Origin: Cryobacterium cryoconiti | GTDB lineage: Bacteria > Actinomycetota > Actinomycetes > Actinomycetales > Microbacteriaceae | DNA length: 63,356 nt | NCBI RefSeq assembly: GCF_004403065.1 | Contig: NZ_SOHA01000009.1 | Span: 1-63,356 of the forward strand | Direction: 5' to 3' | Shown: positions 29,502-37,318 of the stretch, piece after piece | How the letters are laid out: each line of letters opens with the position of its first letter | How positions within the stretch are numbered: position 1 is the first letter of the stretch | Made by a program: the position numbers and the translations under genes | The notes under the pieces: generated by a model | Told to the model about the DNA's origin: nothing | What the model saw: only the letters and a program-made list of their open reading frames with translations | Database searches by the model: none

Positions 29502-29702
29502 TCAGGCGCCCATCAGGACGAGGGCGTTGTAGACGACGTAGACCGGCCAGACGATCGCCTGGAGCAGACCGAGGATGACGCCCCAGAAGGAGCCGTCGGA
29601 GACGGAAATGAAGTAGATGGCGGCTCCGATATAAGCCAGCAGGAAGAAGAAACCCCACGGGCCGTCCCGAACGATCACCCTGGCACGGCTGTCGGTTCCC
29701 AT
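29502..29702 (-). CDS. small two-helix membrane protein
   Basis: 66 residues with two hydrophobic helices (F-F-F-L-L-A-Y-I-G-A-A-I-Y-F and the W-G-V-I-L-G-L-L-Q-A stretch) and an R-D-G-P-W-G segment before the first. ATG 29702 has GGAGG with good spacing, so it is a real gene despite its size. It is convergent with the NYN nuclease gene, 7 nt apart. Similar short proteins of unknown role are common in Microbacteriaceae. Confidence 0.78.
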   Translation of the reverse strand: MGTDSRARVIVRDGPWGFFFLLAYIGAAIYFISVSDGSFWGVILGLLQAIVWPVYVVYNALVLMGA

Positions 29703-29798
29703 GTCGATCCTCCGTTGTGAGCGCCCACCGATTCGGCGTCAGGCTAGCCGGACTGCTCGCGGAGCGACACCCTCGACGCCGCCGGAACCGCCGGGGGC

Positions 29799-30038
29799 TC
29801 AGGCCAGCTGGTAGCCGGCCGCGGTGACGGCCGCTGCCACCGTGCCTCGGTCGAGGGCGGCCGGGCTGGTCACGTGCACGGTGGAGGCTCCGCCGCTGTT
29901 CAGGTCCACCGTGACGGCCTCCACCGAGTCGAGCGCGCCGAGCGCGGTGACGACACTGCCCACGCAGTGCTGGCAGGTCATGCCGGTCACGAGGTACGCC
30001 TCGGTGAGGCTGGTCGGGGACGTGGTCGGGGTGGTCAT
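29799..30038 (-). CDS. copZ: heavy-metal-associated domain protein, copper chaperone
   Basis: A 79-residue HMA-domain protein with the metal site G-M-T-C-Q-H-C near residue 20 and the usual beta-alpha-beta-beta-alpha-beta pattern. It would bind Cu(I) and hand it to the divergent P-type ATPase. ATG 30038 follows AGGAAT; the longer open frame upstream has no homology. The CsoR-like palindrome at 30094-30114 lies 56 nt upstream, and a -10 TATGCT for this strand overlaps its edge (30093-30098), so both genes probably answer to one repressor. Confidence 0.9.
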   Translation of the reverse strand: MTTPTTSPTSLTEAYLVTGMTCQHCVGSVVTALGALDSVEAVTVDLNSGGASTVHVTSPAALDRGTVAAAVTAAGYQLA

Positions 30039-30087
30039 GGGGATTCCTAACGTTGTGGTTCGGCGCCGCAGAGCGGTGCACTGACAC

Positions 30088-30115
30088 TTGCAAGCATACC
30101 CCTGGGGGGTATGCT
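30088..30115. promoter_or_regulatory. divergent copper promoter with CsoR-like operator
   Basis: A perfect palindrome GCATACC-7-GGTATGC occupies 30094-30114, in the spacer between a -35-like TTGCAA (30088-30093) and -10 TATGCT (30110-30115) of the ATPase promoter. The C/G-tract flanked by TACC/GGTA is typical of CsoR-family Cu(I)-sensing repressor sites. A repressor bound here would block both divergent genes. No csoR gene is present in the window. Confidence 0.75.
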
Positions 30116-30122
30116 CGGCTCC

Positions 30123-32177
30123 ATGCGGCACGACCACAGGGCGATGGGTCACGGCGGCCACGGTGATCACGTGGCCCGGTTCCGGCGTCTGTTCTGGGTG
30201 ATGCTGGCCCTCACCGTGCCGGTCGTCGCCTTCAGCCACATGTTCGCCATGCTCCTGGGCTACAGCCTGCCTGACCTGCCCGGAATCCAGTGGCTCTCAC
30301 CCGTGCTGGGCACCGTCATGTATGTCTGGGGCGGGCAGCCCTTCCTCAGTGGGGCCGCCACGGAACTCCGGGCGCGAAAGCCCGGCATGATGCTCCTGAT
30401 CGGGCTCGCGATCACGGTCGCATTCGTGTCGTCGTGGGGGGCGAGCCTCGGCATCCTGGCCCCCGAGCTCGATTTCTGGTGGGAGCTGGCGTTGCTGATC
30501 ACGATCATGCTGCTGGGCCACTGGATCGAGATGCGCTCGCTCGCCCAGACCTCCACCGCACTCGAGTCACTGGCCGCGCTGCTGCCCGACGAGGCCGAGC
30601 GGGTGGAAGGCGGCGAGGTGCGGGTGGTGGCCCCGACCGAGCTGCGAGTGGGCGACCTCGTGATCGTGCGCCCGGGCGCCCGGGTGCCGGCCGACGGGCA
30701 GGTGGCCGAGGGCACGGCCGACGTCGACGAATCCATGATCACCGGCGAGTCCCGGACCGTTCGTCGCGGACCCGGCGACCCTGTCGTCGCGGGCACGGTG
30801 TCCACCGACACGGCTCTGCGCGTTCGGGTCACGGCGGTGGGCGACGACACCGCGCTCGCCGGGATCCAGCGGCTCGTAGCGGAGGCGCAGGCGTCGTCGT
30901 CCCACGCCCAGCGCCTCGCCGACCGGGCCGCCGGCTGGCTGTTCTGGTTCGCGCTCGGCACCGCGGTGCTCACCGCTGTCGTCTGGTCGGTGCTGCTCGG
31001 CGTGCCGGAGATCGCGGTCGTGCGCACCATGACGGTGCTGGTGATCGCCTGCCCGCACGCCCTCGGCCTCGCGATCCCCCTGGTGGTCTCGATCGCCACC
31101 GAGCGGGCCGCGAAGGGCGGGGTGCTCGTGAAAGACCGGCTGGCGCTGGAGAGCATGCGCACGGTCGACGCGGTGCTGTTCGACAAGACCGGCACGCTCA
31201 CCACGGGTGCGCCCACGGTCACGCACCTCGTAGCGACGGATGCGGCGGACGAGCCGGCCGGGAATGCGCCGGCGGCAGAAGAGGAGCTGCTGGCGCTGGC
31301 GGCGGCTGTGGAAGCCGACAGCGAGCATCCGCTCGCCCGGGCGATCGTGGCGGCGGCCCGGGAACGCCGGGTGCGGGTGCCGCAGGCGACGGGGTTCCAG
31401 GCGTCCGCGGCGGTGGGCGTCACGGGCGCCGTCGACGGCCGGCGGGTGAGCGTCGGCGGCCCTGGCCTGCTCCGGGAACACGGTGCGCGGCCGCTGCCGG
31501 TGACCGAGTCGTGGGCTGCCGAGGGCGCCATCGTGCTGCACGTTCTTCGCGGAGACGCGGTGATCGGCGCGATCGGCCTGGCCGACGCCGTGCGGCCGGA
31601 ATCCCGGCAGGCCGTCGACGCGCTGCACGCGCTCGGCATCCAGGTCGTGATGATCACCGGCGACGCCGAGCCGGTGGCGCGGTCGGTCGCCGCAGAACTC
31701 GGCATCGACCGCGTGTTCGCCGGCGTGCGGCCCGAGCACAAGGCCGCGAAGGTTGCCGAGTTGCAGGCCGAGGGCCGCAGGGTCGCCATGGTCGGCGACG
31801 GCGTCAACGACGCGCCCGCACTGGCCCAGGCCGATGTCGGCATCGCCATCGGAGCCGGCACGGATGTCGCGATCGCCTCCGCGGGGGTCATCCTCGCCAG
31901 CGACGATCCTCGCTCAGTGCTCTCGGTGATCGAGCTGTCCCGGGCGAGCTACCGCAAGATGCGTCAGAACCTGTGGTGGGCGGCCGGCTACAACCTCCTG
32001 GCCGTGCCGCTCGCGGCGGGTGTGCTCGCTCCGATCGGTTTCGTGCTGCCGATGGAGATCGGCGCGTTGCTGATGTCGGCGTCCACGGTGGTCGTCGCTC
32101 TGAACGCGCAACTGCTGCGGCGCCTCGACCTGCGCCCCGAGAGCAGCGCTCTTTCGGCCGTCTCCAGGCAGGCATAA
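30123..32177 (+). CDS. copB: copper-translocating P1B-type ATPase, CopB-like
   Basis: About 684 residues. A His-rich N-terminus (M-R-H-D-H-R-A-M-G-H-G-G-H-G-D-H) replaces the usual HMA domains. Eight membrane helices, the transmembrane metal motif Cys310-Pro-His (C-P-H, P1B-3/CopB class), the TGES loop, Asp354 in D-K-T-G-T-L-T as phosphorylation site, and G-D-G-V-N-D-A-P-A are all present. It should expel copper. ATG 30123 is chosen over ATG 30111 because the latter lies inside the operator and -10. The chosen start is 7 nt after the -10, implying a leaderless mRNA. Confidence 0.93.
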   Translation: MRHDHRAMGHGGHGDHVARFRRLFWVMLALTVPVVAFSHMFAMLLGYSLPDLPGIQWLSPVLGTVMYVWGGQPFLSGAATELRARKPGMMLLIGLAITVAFVSSWGASLGILAPELDFWWELALLITIMLLGHWIEMRSLAQTSTALESLAALLPDEAERVEGGEVRVVAPTELRVGDLVIVRPGARVPADGQVAEGTADVDESMITGESRTVRRGPGDPVVAGTVSTDTALRVRVTAVGDDTALAGIQRLVAEAQASSSHAQRLADRAAGWLFWFALGTAVLTAVVWSVLLGVPEIAVVRTMTVLVIACPHALGLAIPLVVSIATERAAKGGVLVKDRLALESMRTVDAVLFDKTGTLTTGAPTVTHLVATDAADEPAGNAPAAEEELLALAAAVEADSEHPLARAIVAAARERRVRVPQATGFQASAAVGVTGAVDGRRVSVGGPGLLREHGARPLPVTESWAAEGAIVLHVLRGDAVIGAIGLADAVRPESRQAVDALHALGIQVVMITGDAEPVARSVAAELGIDRVFAGVRPEHKAAKVAELQAEGRRVAMVGDGVNDAPALAQADVGIAIGAGTDVAIASAGVILASDDPRSVLSVIELSRASYRKMRQNLWWAAGYNLLAVPLAAGVLAPIGFVLPMEIGALLMSASTVVVALNAQLLRRLDLRPESSALSAVSRQA

Positions 32178-32186
32178 AATTTCGGC

Positions 32187-33605
32187 ATGTCTGCTCACCC
32201 TGAGGACTACCGCCCGGCCTTGGAACGAGCGAAGGTCCATGCCCTGGAGTGGCTCACCTCCCTGCCTGGCCGCCCGGTGGGACCGCGGGCCGACGCCGAC
32301 AGCCTCGCCGCGGGCTTCGCGGCGCCGCTGCCGCCGCAGCCGACGGACCCCGCGATCGTGATCGACGAGCTGGCCCGGCTGGCCGAGCCGGGCCTGATGG
32401 CCATGCCCTCCGGCCGCTTCTTCGGCTGGGTGATCGGCGGCACCCTGCCGGCGGCCCTGGCCGCGGACTGGCTGGTCAGCGCGTGGGACCAGAACGCCGG
32501 CATGCGCTTCGCGACACCGGCCACCGCGGCCGCCGAGGAGGCCGCCGGCGGCTGGATCCTCGACCTGCTGGGACTGCCGGAGGGCGCCGACGTGGGCTTC
32601 ACCACGGGGGCCACCATGGCTAATTTCGTGGGGCTGGCGGCGGGCCGGGACCACGTTCTCGGGACGGCGGGCTGGGACGTCGCCGGTGCGGGGCTGTCCG
32701 GGTCGCCGCGAGTGTCCGTTTTCGTGGGCGAGGAACGCCACGCTGTGATCGACCTCGCCCTGCGGTACCTGGGCCTCGGCGCCCCGATCGTCGTCGCGGC
32801 CGACGACCAGGGCCGGATGCTCCCCGACTCTCTGGCGGCCGCGCTCGCCGGGCACGCGGGGCCCGCCATCGTCTGCATCCAGGCCGGCAACCTGCACTCC
32901 GGCGCGTTCGACCCGGTGGGCGAACTCACCGCACTGGCGCACCGGCACGGCGCCTGGGTGCACGTCGACGGCGCCTTCGGCCTCTGGGCGGCCGCCAGCC
33001 CGCGCTACCGCGATCAGCTGGCGGGCCTCGAGACCGCCGATTCCTGGGCCACCGACGCGCACAAGACCCTCAATGTGCCCTATGACTGCGGCATGGCCAT
33101 CGTGGCCCGGCCCGCCGAGGTGCGGTCCGTCTTCGGGGTGCACACGAGCTACCTGGTGGCGGCCGAGACCGGCCCGGGTGACCCGTTCGAGAAGGTTCCC
33201 GAGTTGTCGCGCCGGGCGCGGGGCGTGCCGGTCTGGGCGGCCCTGCGCTCGTTGGGCCGGTCGGGCACCGTGGAACTGGTGGAGCGGCTGGTCGATCAGG
33301 CCCGCGCCATCGCGCAGGGGCTGGCGCGCCTCCCCGGCGCCGAGGTGCGGAACGACGTGGTCTTCACCCAGGTCTGCGTCAGCTTCGGCGACGACGAGCG
33401 CACCCGCCGGGTGACCGAGGCGCTCCTCGCCGACGGAACCGCCTGGATGTCGGGGTCTCGCTGGCAGGGCCGCGACGTGCTGCGGGTCTCGGTGAGCAAC
33501 TGGTCCACGGATGCCGAGGATGTCGCCCTCTCCGTCGCGGCGGTGGAGCGCGCCGTCGCCGCGGTCACCCGGGCCGACACCGAACAGGCCACCTCCGGGG
33601 TGTAG
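32187..33605 (+). CDS. PLP-dependent group II amino-acid decarboxylase family protein
   Basis: A 472-residue fold-type I PLP enzyme of the aromatic-amino-acid/glutamate decarboxylase family. It has F-T-T-G-A-T-M-A-N as cofactor phosphate contact, V-H-V-D-G-A-F-G with the PLP-ring Asp, and D-A-H-K-T-L-N-V-P-Y with the Schiff-base Lys near residue 293. The substrate cannot be told from sequence. There is no Shine-Dalgarno sequence; TAAAAT at 32175-32180 lies 6 nt before the ATG, so it is probably leaderless. It follows the copper ATPase by 9 nt but with its own promoter. Confidence 0.88.
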   Translation: MSAHPEDYRPALERAKVHALEWLTSLPGRPVGPRADADSLAAGFAAPLPPQPTDPAIVIDELARLAEPGLMAMPSGRFFGWVIGGTLPAALAADWLVSAWDQNAGMRFATPATAAAEEAAGGWILDLLGLPEGADVGFTTGATMANFVGLAAGRDHVLGTAGWDVAGAGLSGSPRVSVFVGEERHAVIDLALRYLGLGAPIVVAADDQGRMLPDSLAAALAGHAGPAIVCIQAGNLHSGAFDPVGELTALAHRHGAWVHVDGAFGLWAAASPRYRDQLAGLETADSWATDAHKTLNVPYDCGMAIVARPAEVRSVFGVHTSYLVAAETGPGDPFEKVPELSRRARGVPVWAALRSLGRSGTVELVERLVDQARAIAQGLARLPGAEVRNDVVFTQVCVSFGDDERTRRVTEALLADGTAWMSGSRWQGRDVLRVSVSNWSTDAEDVALSVAAVERAVAAVTRADTEQATSGV

Positions 33606-33679
33606 CGCCCGCCGACCGCCGTCCCTCCGGTTCGCCGCCGCGCGGTACCCTCGGCGGTAGGGCTAAAGAAGGACCAACC

Positions 33680-34327
33680 GTGACCCACCCATATCCGCTG
33701 CACGTGGCCATCCGGGCGCAGTGCTTCTGTTGCCAGTCGCTGCAGCCGTTCACGTTTACCTCGCCGACCGACCAGGTGGTCTGCGCATCCTGCCTGCATC
33801 ACCTGGGTGCCGAGAAGGCGGAGCGTCGTGACGCCGAGCACATCAAACTCTGGGTCGGGCAGTACGCCGACCAGCAGGAGAACCACCGCCAGTTCGCCGA
33901 GAAATCCGCGGTGGTGGACGCCGCGCAACAGGCGGTGATCGACGGGCTGACCGCGCAGGTGGCCGAGCTGCGTGACGTGGTGGCCGGGGAATCAGACCGC
34001 ACGAAGAGCGCCGGGGTGCGCGCGCTCCTCGAGAGCGACCTGGTGCGTCGCGCGGAACGCAAGACGGAGCTCGCGCACCGCCAGCTGGACTGGGCGATGG
34101 CCGTGCTCTGGCGGGTCGGGCAGCTGCACCATGCGGTGGAGGGCAAGCCGCTCGCCTGCGTCTGCGGGCGCACCACCGCGGCGTGCGCCGAGGGTCGGGC
34201 GATCGATCCCCAGCGCCAGGCCGTGCTCGACTGGGAGCGGAAGAACCTCACCCTGCTGCGCGCCGGCTCCCGCCACGCCCTGCCCGACGATCACCCTGAG
34301 GTGCAAGGCCCGAACCGACGCCAATGA
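33680..34327 (+). CDS. zinc-ribbon and coiled-coil protein of unknown function
   Basis: 215 residues. The N-terminus has C-F-C-C and C-A-S-C pairs, a likely zinc ribbon (residues about 14-40). A long charged helix (about 45-120) looks like a coiled coil, and a C-terminal C-V-C-G plus further Cys suggests a second metal site. I do not recognise the family. GTG 33680 follows GAAGGA at 6-nt spacing. Its stop lies within the family C hairpin element. Confidence 0.72.
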   Translation: MTHPYPLHVAIRAQCFCCQSLQPFTFTSPTDQVVCASCLHHLGAEKAERRDAEHIKLWVGQYADQQENHRQFAEKSAVVDAAQQAVIDGLTAQVAELRDVVAGESDRTKSAGVRALLESDLVRRAERKTELAHRQLDWAMAVLWRVGQLHHAVEGKPLACVCGRTTAACAEGRAIDPQRQAVLDWERKNLTLLRAGSRHALPDDHPEVQGPNRRQ

Positions 34328-34364
34328 GGGGTGCGGGCGACCGCCAACCCCCCAAACGTGTCGG
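34325..34364. repeat. dispersed hairpin, family C copy 1
   Basis: A G-rich arm (GAGGGGTGCGGG) and C-rich arm (AACCCCCCAA) are followed by ACGTGTCGG. The copy at 49616-49656 has the same right-hand flank with the hairpin portion inverted. It begins at the stop codon of the upstream gene and may act as a terminator. Confidence 0.65.
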
Positions 34365-34401
34365 TTCACCGCAGGGCGGCGTCCGGGCCTACTCTGAAGA
34401 A

Positions 34402-34854
34402 ATGGAAACCCTGCTCAGCACCCTGCACATTGTCACCGGCGTCTTCATCGTCGGGCCCATGGCCATCCTGCCGATGTCCGCCATGCGTTCCATGCGCGCC
34501 GGCGAGGCCGGCCAGGTGGCCGCGCTGGCGAAGTCGACCAATATCTTCACGTTGCTGTCGCTGCTGGTCGTGCTCTTCGGCTTCGGCGCACTGGGTTTCC
34601 GGGGTGATTCCTCCTTCGCCTCGACCTGGGTCTGGCTGTCGATCGTGCTCTACGCCGCGGCTCTCGTCGTCAGCCTGTTCCTGGTGATCCCGGCGATGAA
34701 GTCGGCCTCGGAGCTCCTCGCCGAGCAGTCGGCCAGCGGCACCCGGGTCGCCGGAGTCAAGGTCGCCGGCTACTCGCGCGTGGCCATGGGCTCAGGCGTG
34801 GCGTCGCTGCTCCTGGTGGCCGTGGTCGTACTGATGGTCATCAAGCCCGCCTAG
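34402..34854 (+). CDS. DUF2269-like small membrane protein
   Basis: 150 residues with four predicted helices (L-H-I-V-T-G-V-F-I-V-G-P first, V-A-S-L-L-L-V-A-V-V-V last), like DUF2269 membrane proteins. ATG 34402 has TACTCT 7 nt upstream as a -10 and only a weak GAAG, so a leaderless start is likely. No catalytic motif. It is convergent with the thioredoxin-like gene. Confidence 0.78.
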   Translation: METLLSTLHIVTGVFIVGPMAILPMSAMRSMRAGEAGQVAALAKSTNIFTLLSLLVVLFGFGALGFRGDSSFASTWVWLSIVLYAAALVVSLFLVIPAMKSASELLAEQSASGTRVAGVKVAGYSRVAMGSGVASLLLVAVVVLMVIKPA

Positions 34855-34892
34855 CCTGTCCAGCTGTTGCAGCCAGGCAGCCGTGGTCGCGA

Positions 34893-35954
34893 CTACTTCA
34901 GGTCGTCGACCGAGACCAGGCCGTCGTGCCGCCGGCCGTCGAAGATGATGGACGGGATCTTCACGGTGTGGATGCTCTCCTCCACCAGCTGCGTGTTGGC
35001 GGCGATGATGTCGGCGACCTCATCCGAGGCGGCGACGGATGCCACGGCGTCGACCTGTTCCGGGCTGAGCCCGAACTCGGCTGACCAGTCCTGCAGCAGC
35101 GCGGTGGCGGCATCCGGCTCGGCGCTGTTCAACACGCTCTGCCAGGACACGCCCTTGTCGTTGTCCTCCGTGTAGATCCGGCTCAGGATCTGCCAGTCGA
35201 CCGGCGTCTCCGCGCCCTCGAGCGGGTTCAGCCGCAGCGCCTCGAGATACTGGGTGATGAGCAGAGAGTTCTTGAACTTGTAACCGTCTTCGGACGCGAT
35301 CGGGTAGGCGATGTAGGTGAGGTTCATCCGGTCGTCGAACCCGGCCTCCTCGATGTTGTTGAACAGCTGCAGGCAGTAGGTGCAGCCCGGGTCGATGACC
35401 TCGAGTGCGGTCTCCTTCTTCGCGTCGTAGGCGTCCAGGTAGCTGGCGTTGGCCGGCAGGTACTCCTCGGCGTCCCAGTTCTGCATGCGGGCCGGGATCG
35501 CGGAGAAGGTCTCGGCGAGGCTGGCGAAGTCGTTGCCGAACGCGCCGATCACGTCGCCGGCCAGCAGCGAGTCACCGAAGGTCGGCGTCTGGTCGGGGAT
35601 GGCGCAGGCCTCGGCACCCAGGCTGCACGACGCCGAGTCCTGCTTGTTGCAGGTGCCGTAGACGTAGAGGTTGACGCCGCTCTTGACGACGACGTAGGCG
35701 CTCCAGATGGTGGTGAGCACCACGATCAGCGCGATCACCTCGAGGGCGACGGATGCCGGTCCGACCAGCTTGGGGCGGCGAACCGCGAGCGGCGCCAGAA
35801 GGTGGTCCTTGATGTCCTGCTTGAAGGTGGTGTCGCAGGGGCGGAATGTGACGCGGCGGAGGGTGCAGTTCCAGGCGGTGCCCAGGTAGCGGCGGTACCG
35901 GGCCGACACGGCCGCCATGAAGACGAGAACGATGAATGCGGCAATGCAGAACAC
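34893..35954 (-). CDS. membrane protein with thioredoxin-like CxxC domain
   Basis: 353 residues: a helix at 1-16, a Cys-containing loop (W-N-C-T and R-P-C-D), a second helix near 65-90, then an extracytoplasmic domain with Cys pairs (G-T-C-N-K, S-C-S-L, E-A-C-A) and a thioredoxin-like part with D-P-G-C-T-Y-C-L-Q-L-F-N-N and a late cis-Pro-like K-I-P-S-I-I-F-D-G. It probably handles disulfide exchange. GTG 35954 directly follows the TAA of the aminotransferase-like gene, so the two are translationally coupled and may act together. Confidence 0.75.
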   Translation of the reverse strand: MFCIAAFIVLVFMAAVSARYRRYLGTAWNCTLRRVTFRPCDTTFKQDIKDHLLAPLAVRRPKLVGPASVALEVIALIVVLTTIWSAYVVVKSGVNLYVYGTCNKQDSASCSLGAEACAIPDQTPTFGDSLLAGDVIGAFGNDFASLAETFSAIPARMQNWDAEEYLPANASYLDAYDAKKETALEVIDPGCTYCLQLFNNIEEAGFDDRMNLTYIAYPIASEDGYKFKNSLLITQYLEALRLNPLEGAETPVDWQILSRIYTEDNDKGVSWQSVLNSAEPDAATALLQDWSAEFGLSPEQVDAVASVAASDEVADIIAANTQLVEESIHTVKIPSIIFDGRRHDGLVSVDDLK

Positions 35955-37184
35955 TTAGGAGAGGCCTTTCATCAGGCGCGCGAGGGCCTGGGTGGCCGCA
36001 TCGATGTCGGCCGTGGTCGAGTGCAGTCCGAGCGAGAAGCGCAGCAGCGGCGGCAGCCCGAGTTGGTGCTTCAGGTAGTGGTGGACGCAGAAGTACCCGC
36101 TGCGCACCATGATCTGCGACTGGGACAGGAACACGGCGAGCCGGTGCGAGTCCTGCTTCGGCGCATAGAGGCTGATCACCGGGCTGGCCTCGGTGTTGAC
36201 CAGGGTGAGACCGGGGATGTCGCTGAGCCCCTCGAAGAGGCGCTGCGAGAGCCCCTGCACGTGCTCGGCCGGGTTCCGGCCGCCGGGGCGCACCTTCCCC
36301 ATCCACTCGATCGCGCGGCCGAGGGCGATGATCTCGCCCCAGGCCTGCAGGCCTGGTTCGAGGAGGGCGCCCGGATCGTTGGGGAGCAGGTCGTAGGAGT
36401 CTTCGCGGACATCCGCCACCATGCCGCCGCCCACGAAGGTGAGATCGAGGGAACCGAGCAGCTCGTGGGTTGCGACGACCACACCGAGGCTCGCGCCGTA
36501 CATCTTGTGGGCGGAGAAACAGATTGCGTCGGCCTCGGTCTTGGCCAGCAACGAGCGTTCGTGCGCCATGGCCTGGGCCGCGTCGAGGATGACGATGCCG
36601 CCGCGGGCGTGGGTGTCGCGAACCACGTCGGTGAGGTTGGTGAGCAGGCGACCGTCGATGTTGGAGGCCACGTTGACGACCACGACCGCGCGTTCGAGCT
36701 GGGCCGGTTGGTAGACCAAGGCACCGTCGGGGGCGCGGTCGAGCACCAGGCGGGGCACGCCCAGCCGGGTCGCCGCCGTCATGGTGGGCAGGAAGACCGA
36801 GTTGTGCTCGATGTGGCTGGTGACGACCTGCGCGAACCGGCCCTGGGGCAGCTGCTGCAGCAGCAGGTTGAGGCCGAAGGTCGTGTTGAGGGTGAAGGAG
36901 ACCGCGTGGCTCCGGCCGGAGAGGCCGAGCAAGTCGAGCACGGCCTTGCGGGTGTCCTGCACCTCCCGGTCCACGCGGGTGCCCCAGGCGTATTTCACCC
37001 GCCCGCCGCAGGCGTTGTACTCCGTGTAGTACGCGGTCAGCGCGTCGACGACCGGTTGCGGCCGGAGGCTCTGACAGGCGGAGTCGAGGTAGACCGAGCC
37101 GGGGTCGAGGTAAGCGAAATCAGCGAGACGGCCGGTTTCGACCATGGCCGGCGGTGTGCGCCGGAACAACCCAGTGTGCTTCAT
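35955..37184 (-). CDS. class V aminotransferase, cysteine desulfurase-like
   Basis: About 409 residues of the SufS/NifS/CsdA fold. It has Y-L-D-S-A-C-Q-S-L-R at the start, S-H-I-E-H-N-S as cofactor contact, D-A-A-Q-A for the PLP ring, S-A-H-K-M-Y-G with the Schiff-base Lys, and R-S-G-Y-F-C-V-H-H near residue 365, where a SufS-type desulfurase keeps its catalytic Cys. So desulfurase or related lyase activity is likely. The start is uncertain: ATG 37184 has AAGGA too close, and ATG 37208 has none. No other Suf genes are adjacent. Confidence 0.85.
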   Translation of the reverse strand: MKHTGLFRRTPPAMVETGRLADFAYLDPGSVYLDSACQSLRPQPVVDALTAYYTEYNACGGRVKYAWGTRVDREVQDTRKAVLDLLGLSGRSHAVSFTLNTTFGLNLLLQQLPQGRFAQVVTSHIEHNSVFLPTMTAATRLGVPRLVLDRAPDGALVYQPAQLERAVVVVNVASNIDGRLLTNLTDVVRDTHARGGIVILDAAQAMAHERSLLAKTEADAICFSAHKMYGASLGVVVATHELLGSLDLTFVGGGMVADVREDSYDLLPNDPGALLEPGLQAWGEIIALGRAIEWMGKVRPGGRNPAEHVQGLSQRLFEGLSDIPGLTLVNTEASPVISLYAPKQDSHRLAVFLSQSQIMVRSGYFCVHHYLKHQLGLPPLLRFSLGLHSTTADIDAATQALARLMKGLS

Positions 37185-37318
37185 GTCCTTCAATTCTTTC
37201 CGGCTCATTCTAGGTGAGCAGTCTGTTAGACCGCAGCGTGGCCGGGGGCCGACGGGGAACGTGCCGGAGTGCGGGTTCCGGTCGCGCTCCCGGCAGCGCG
37301 GGCCCTGGCTTGAGAGCG

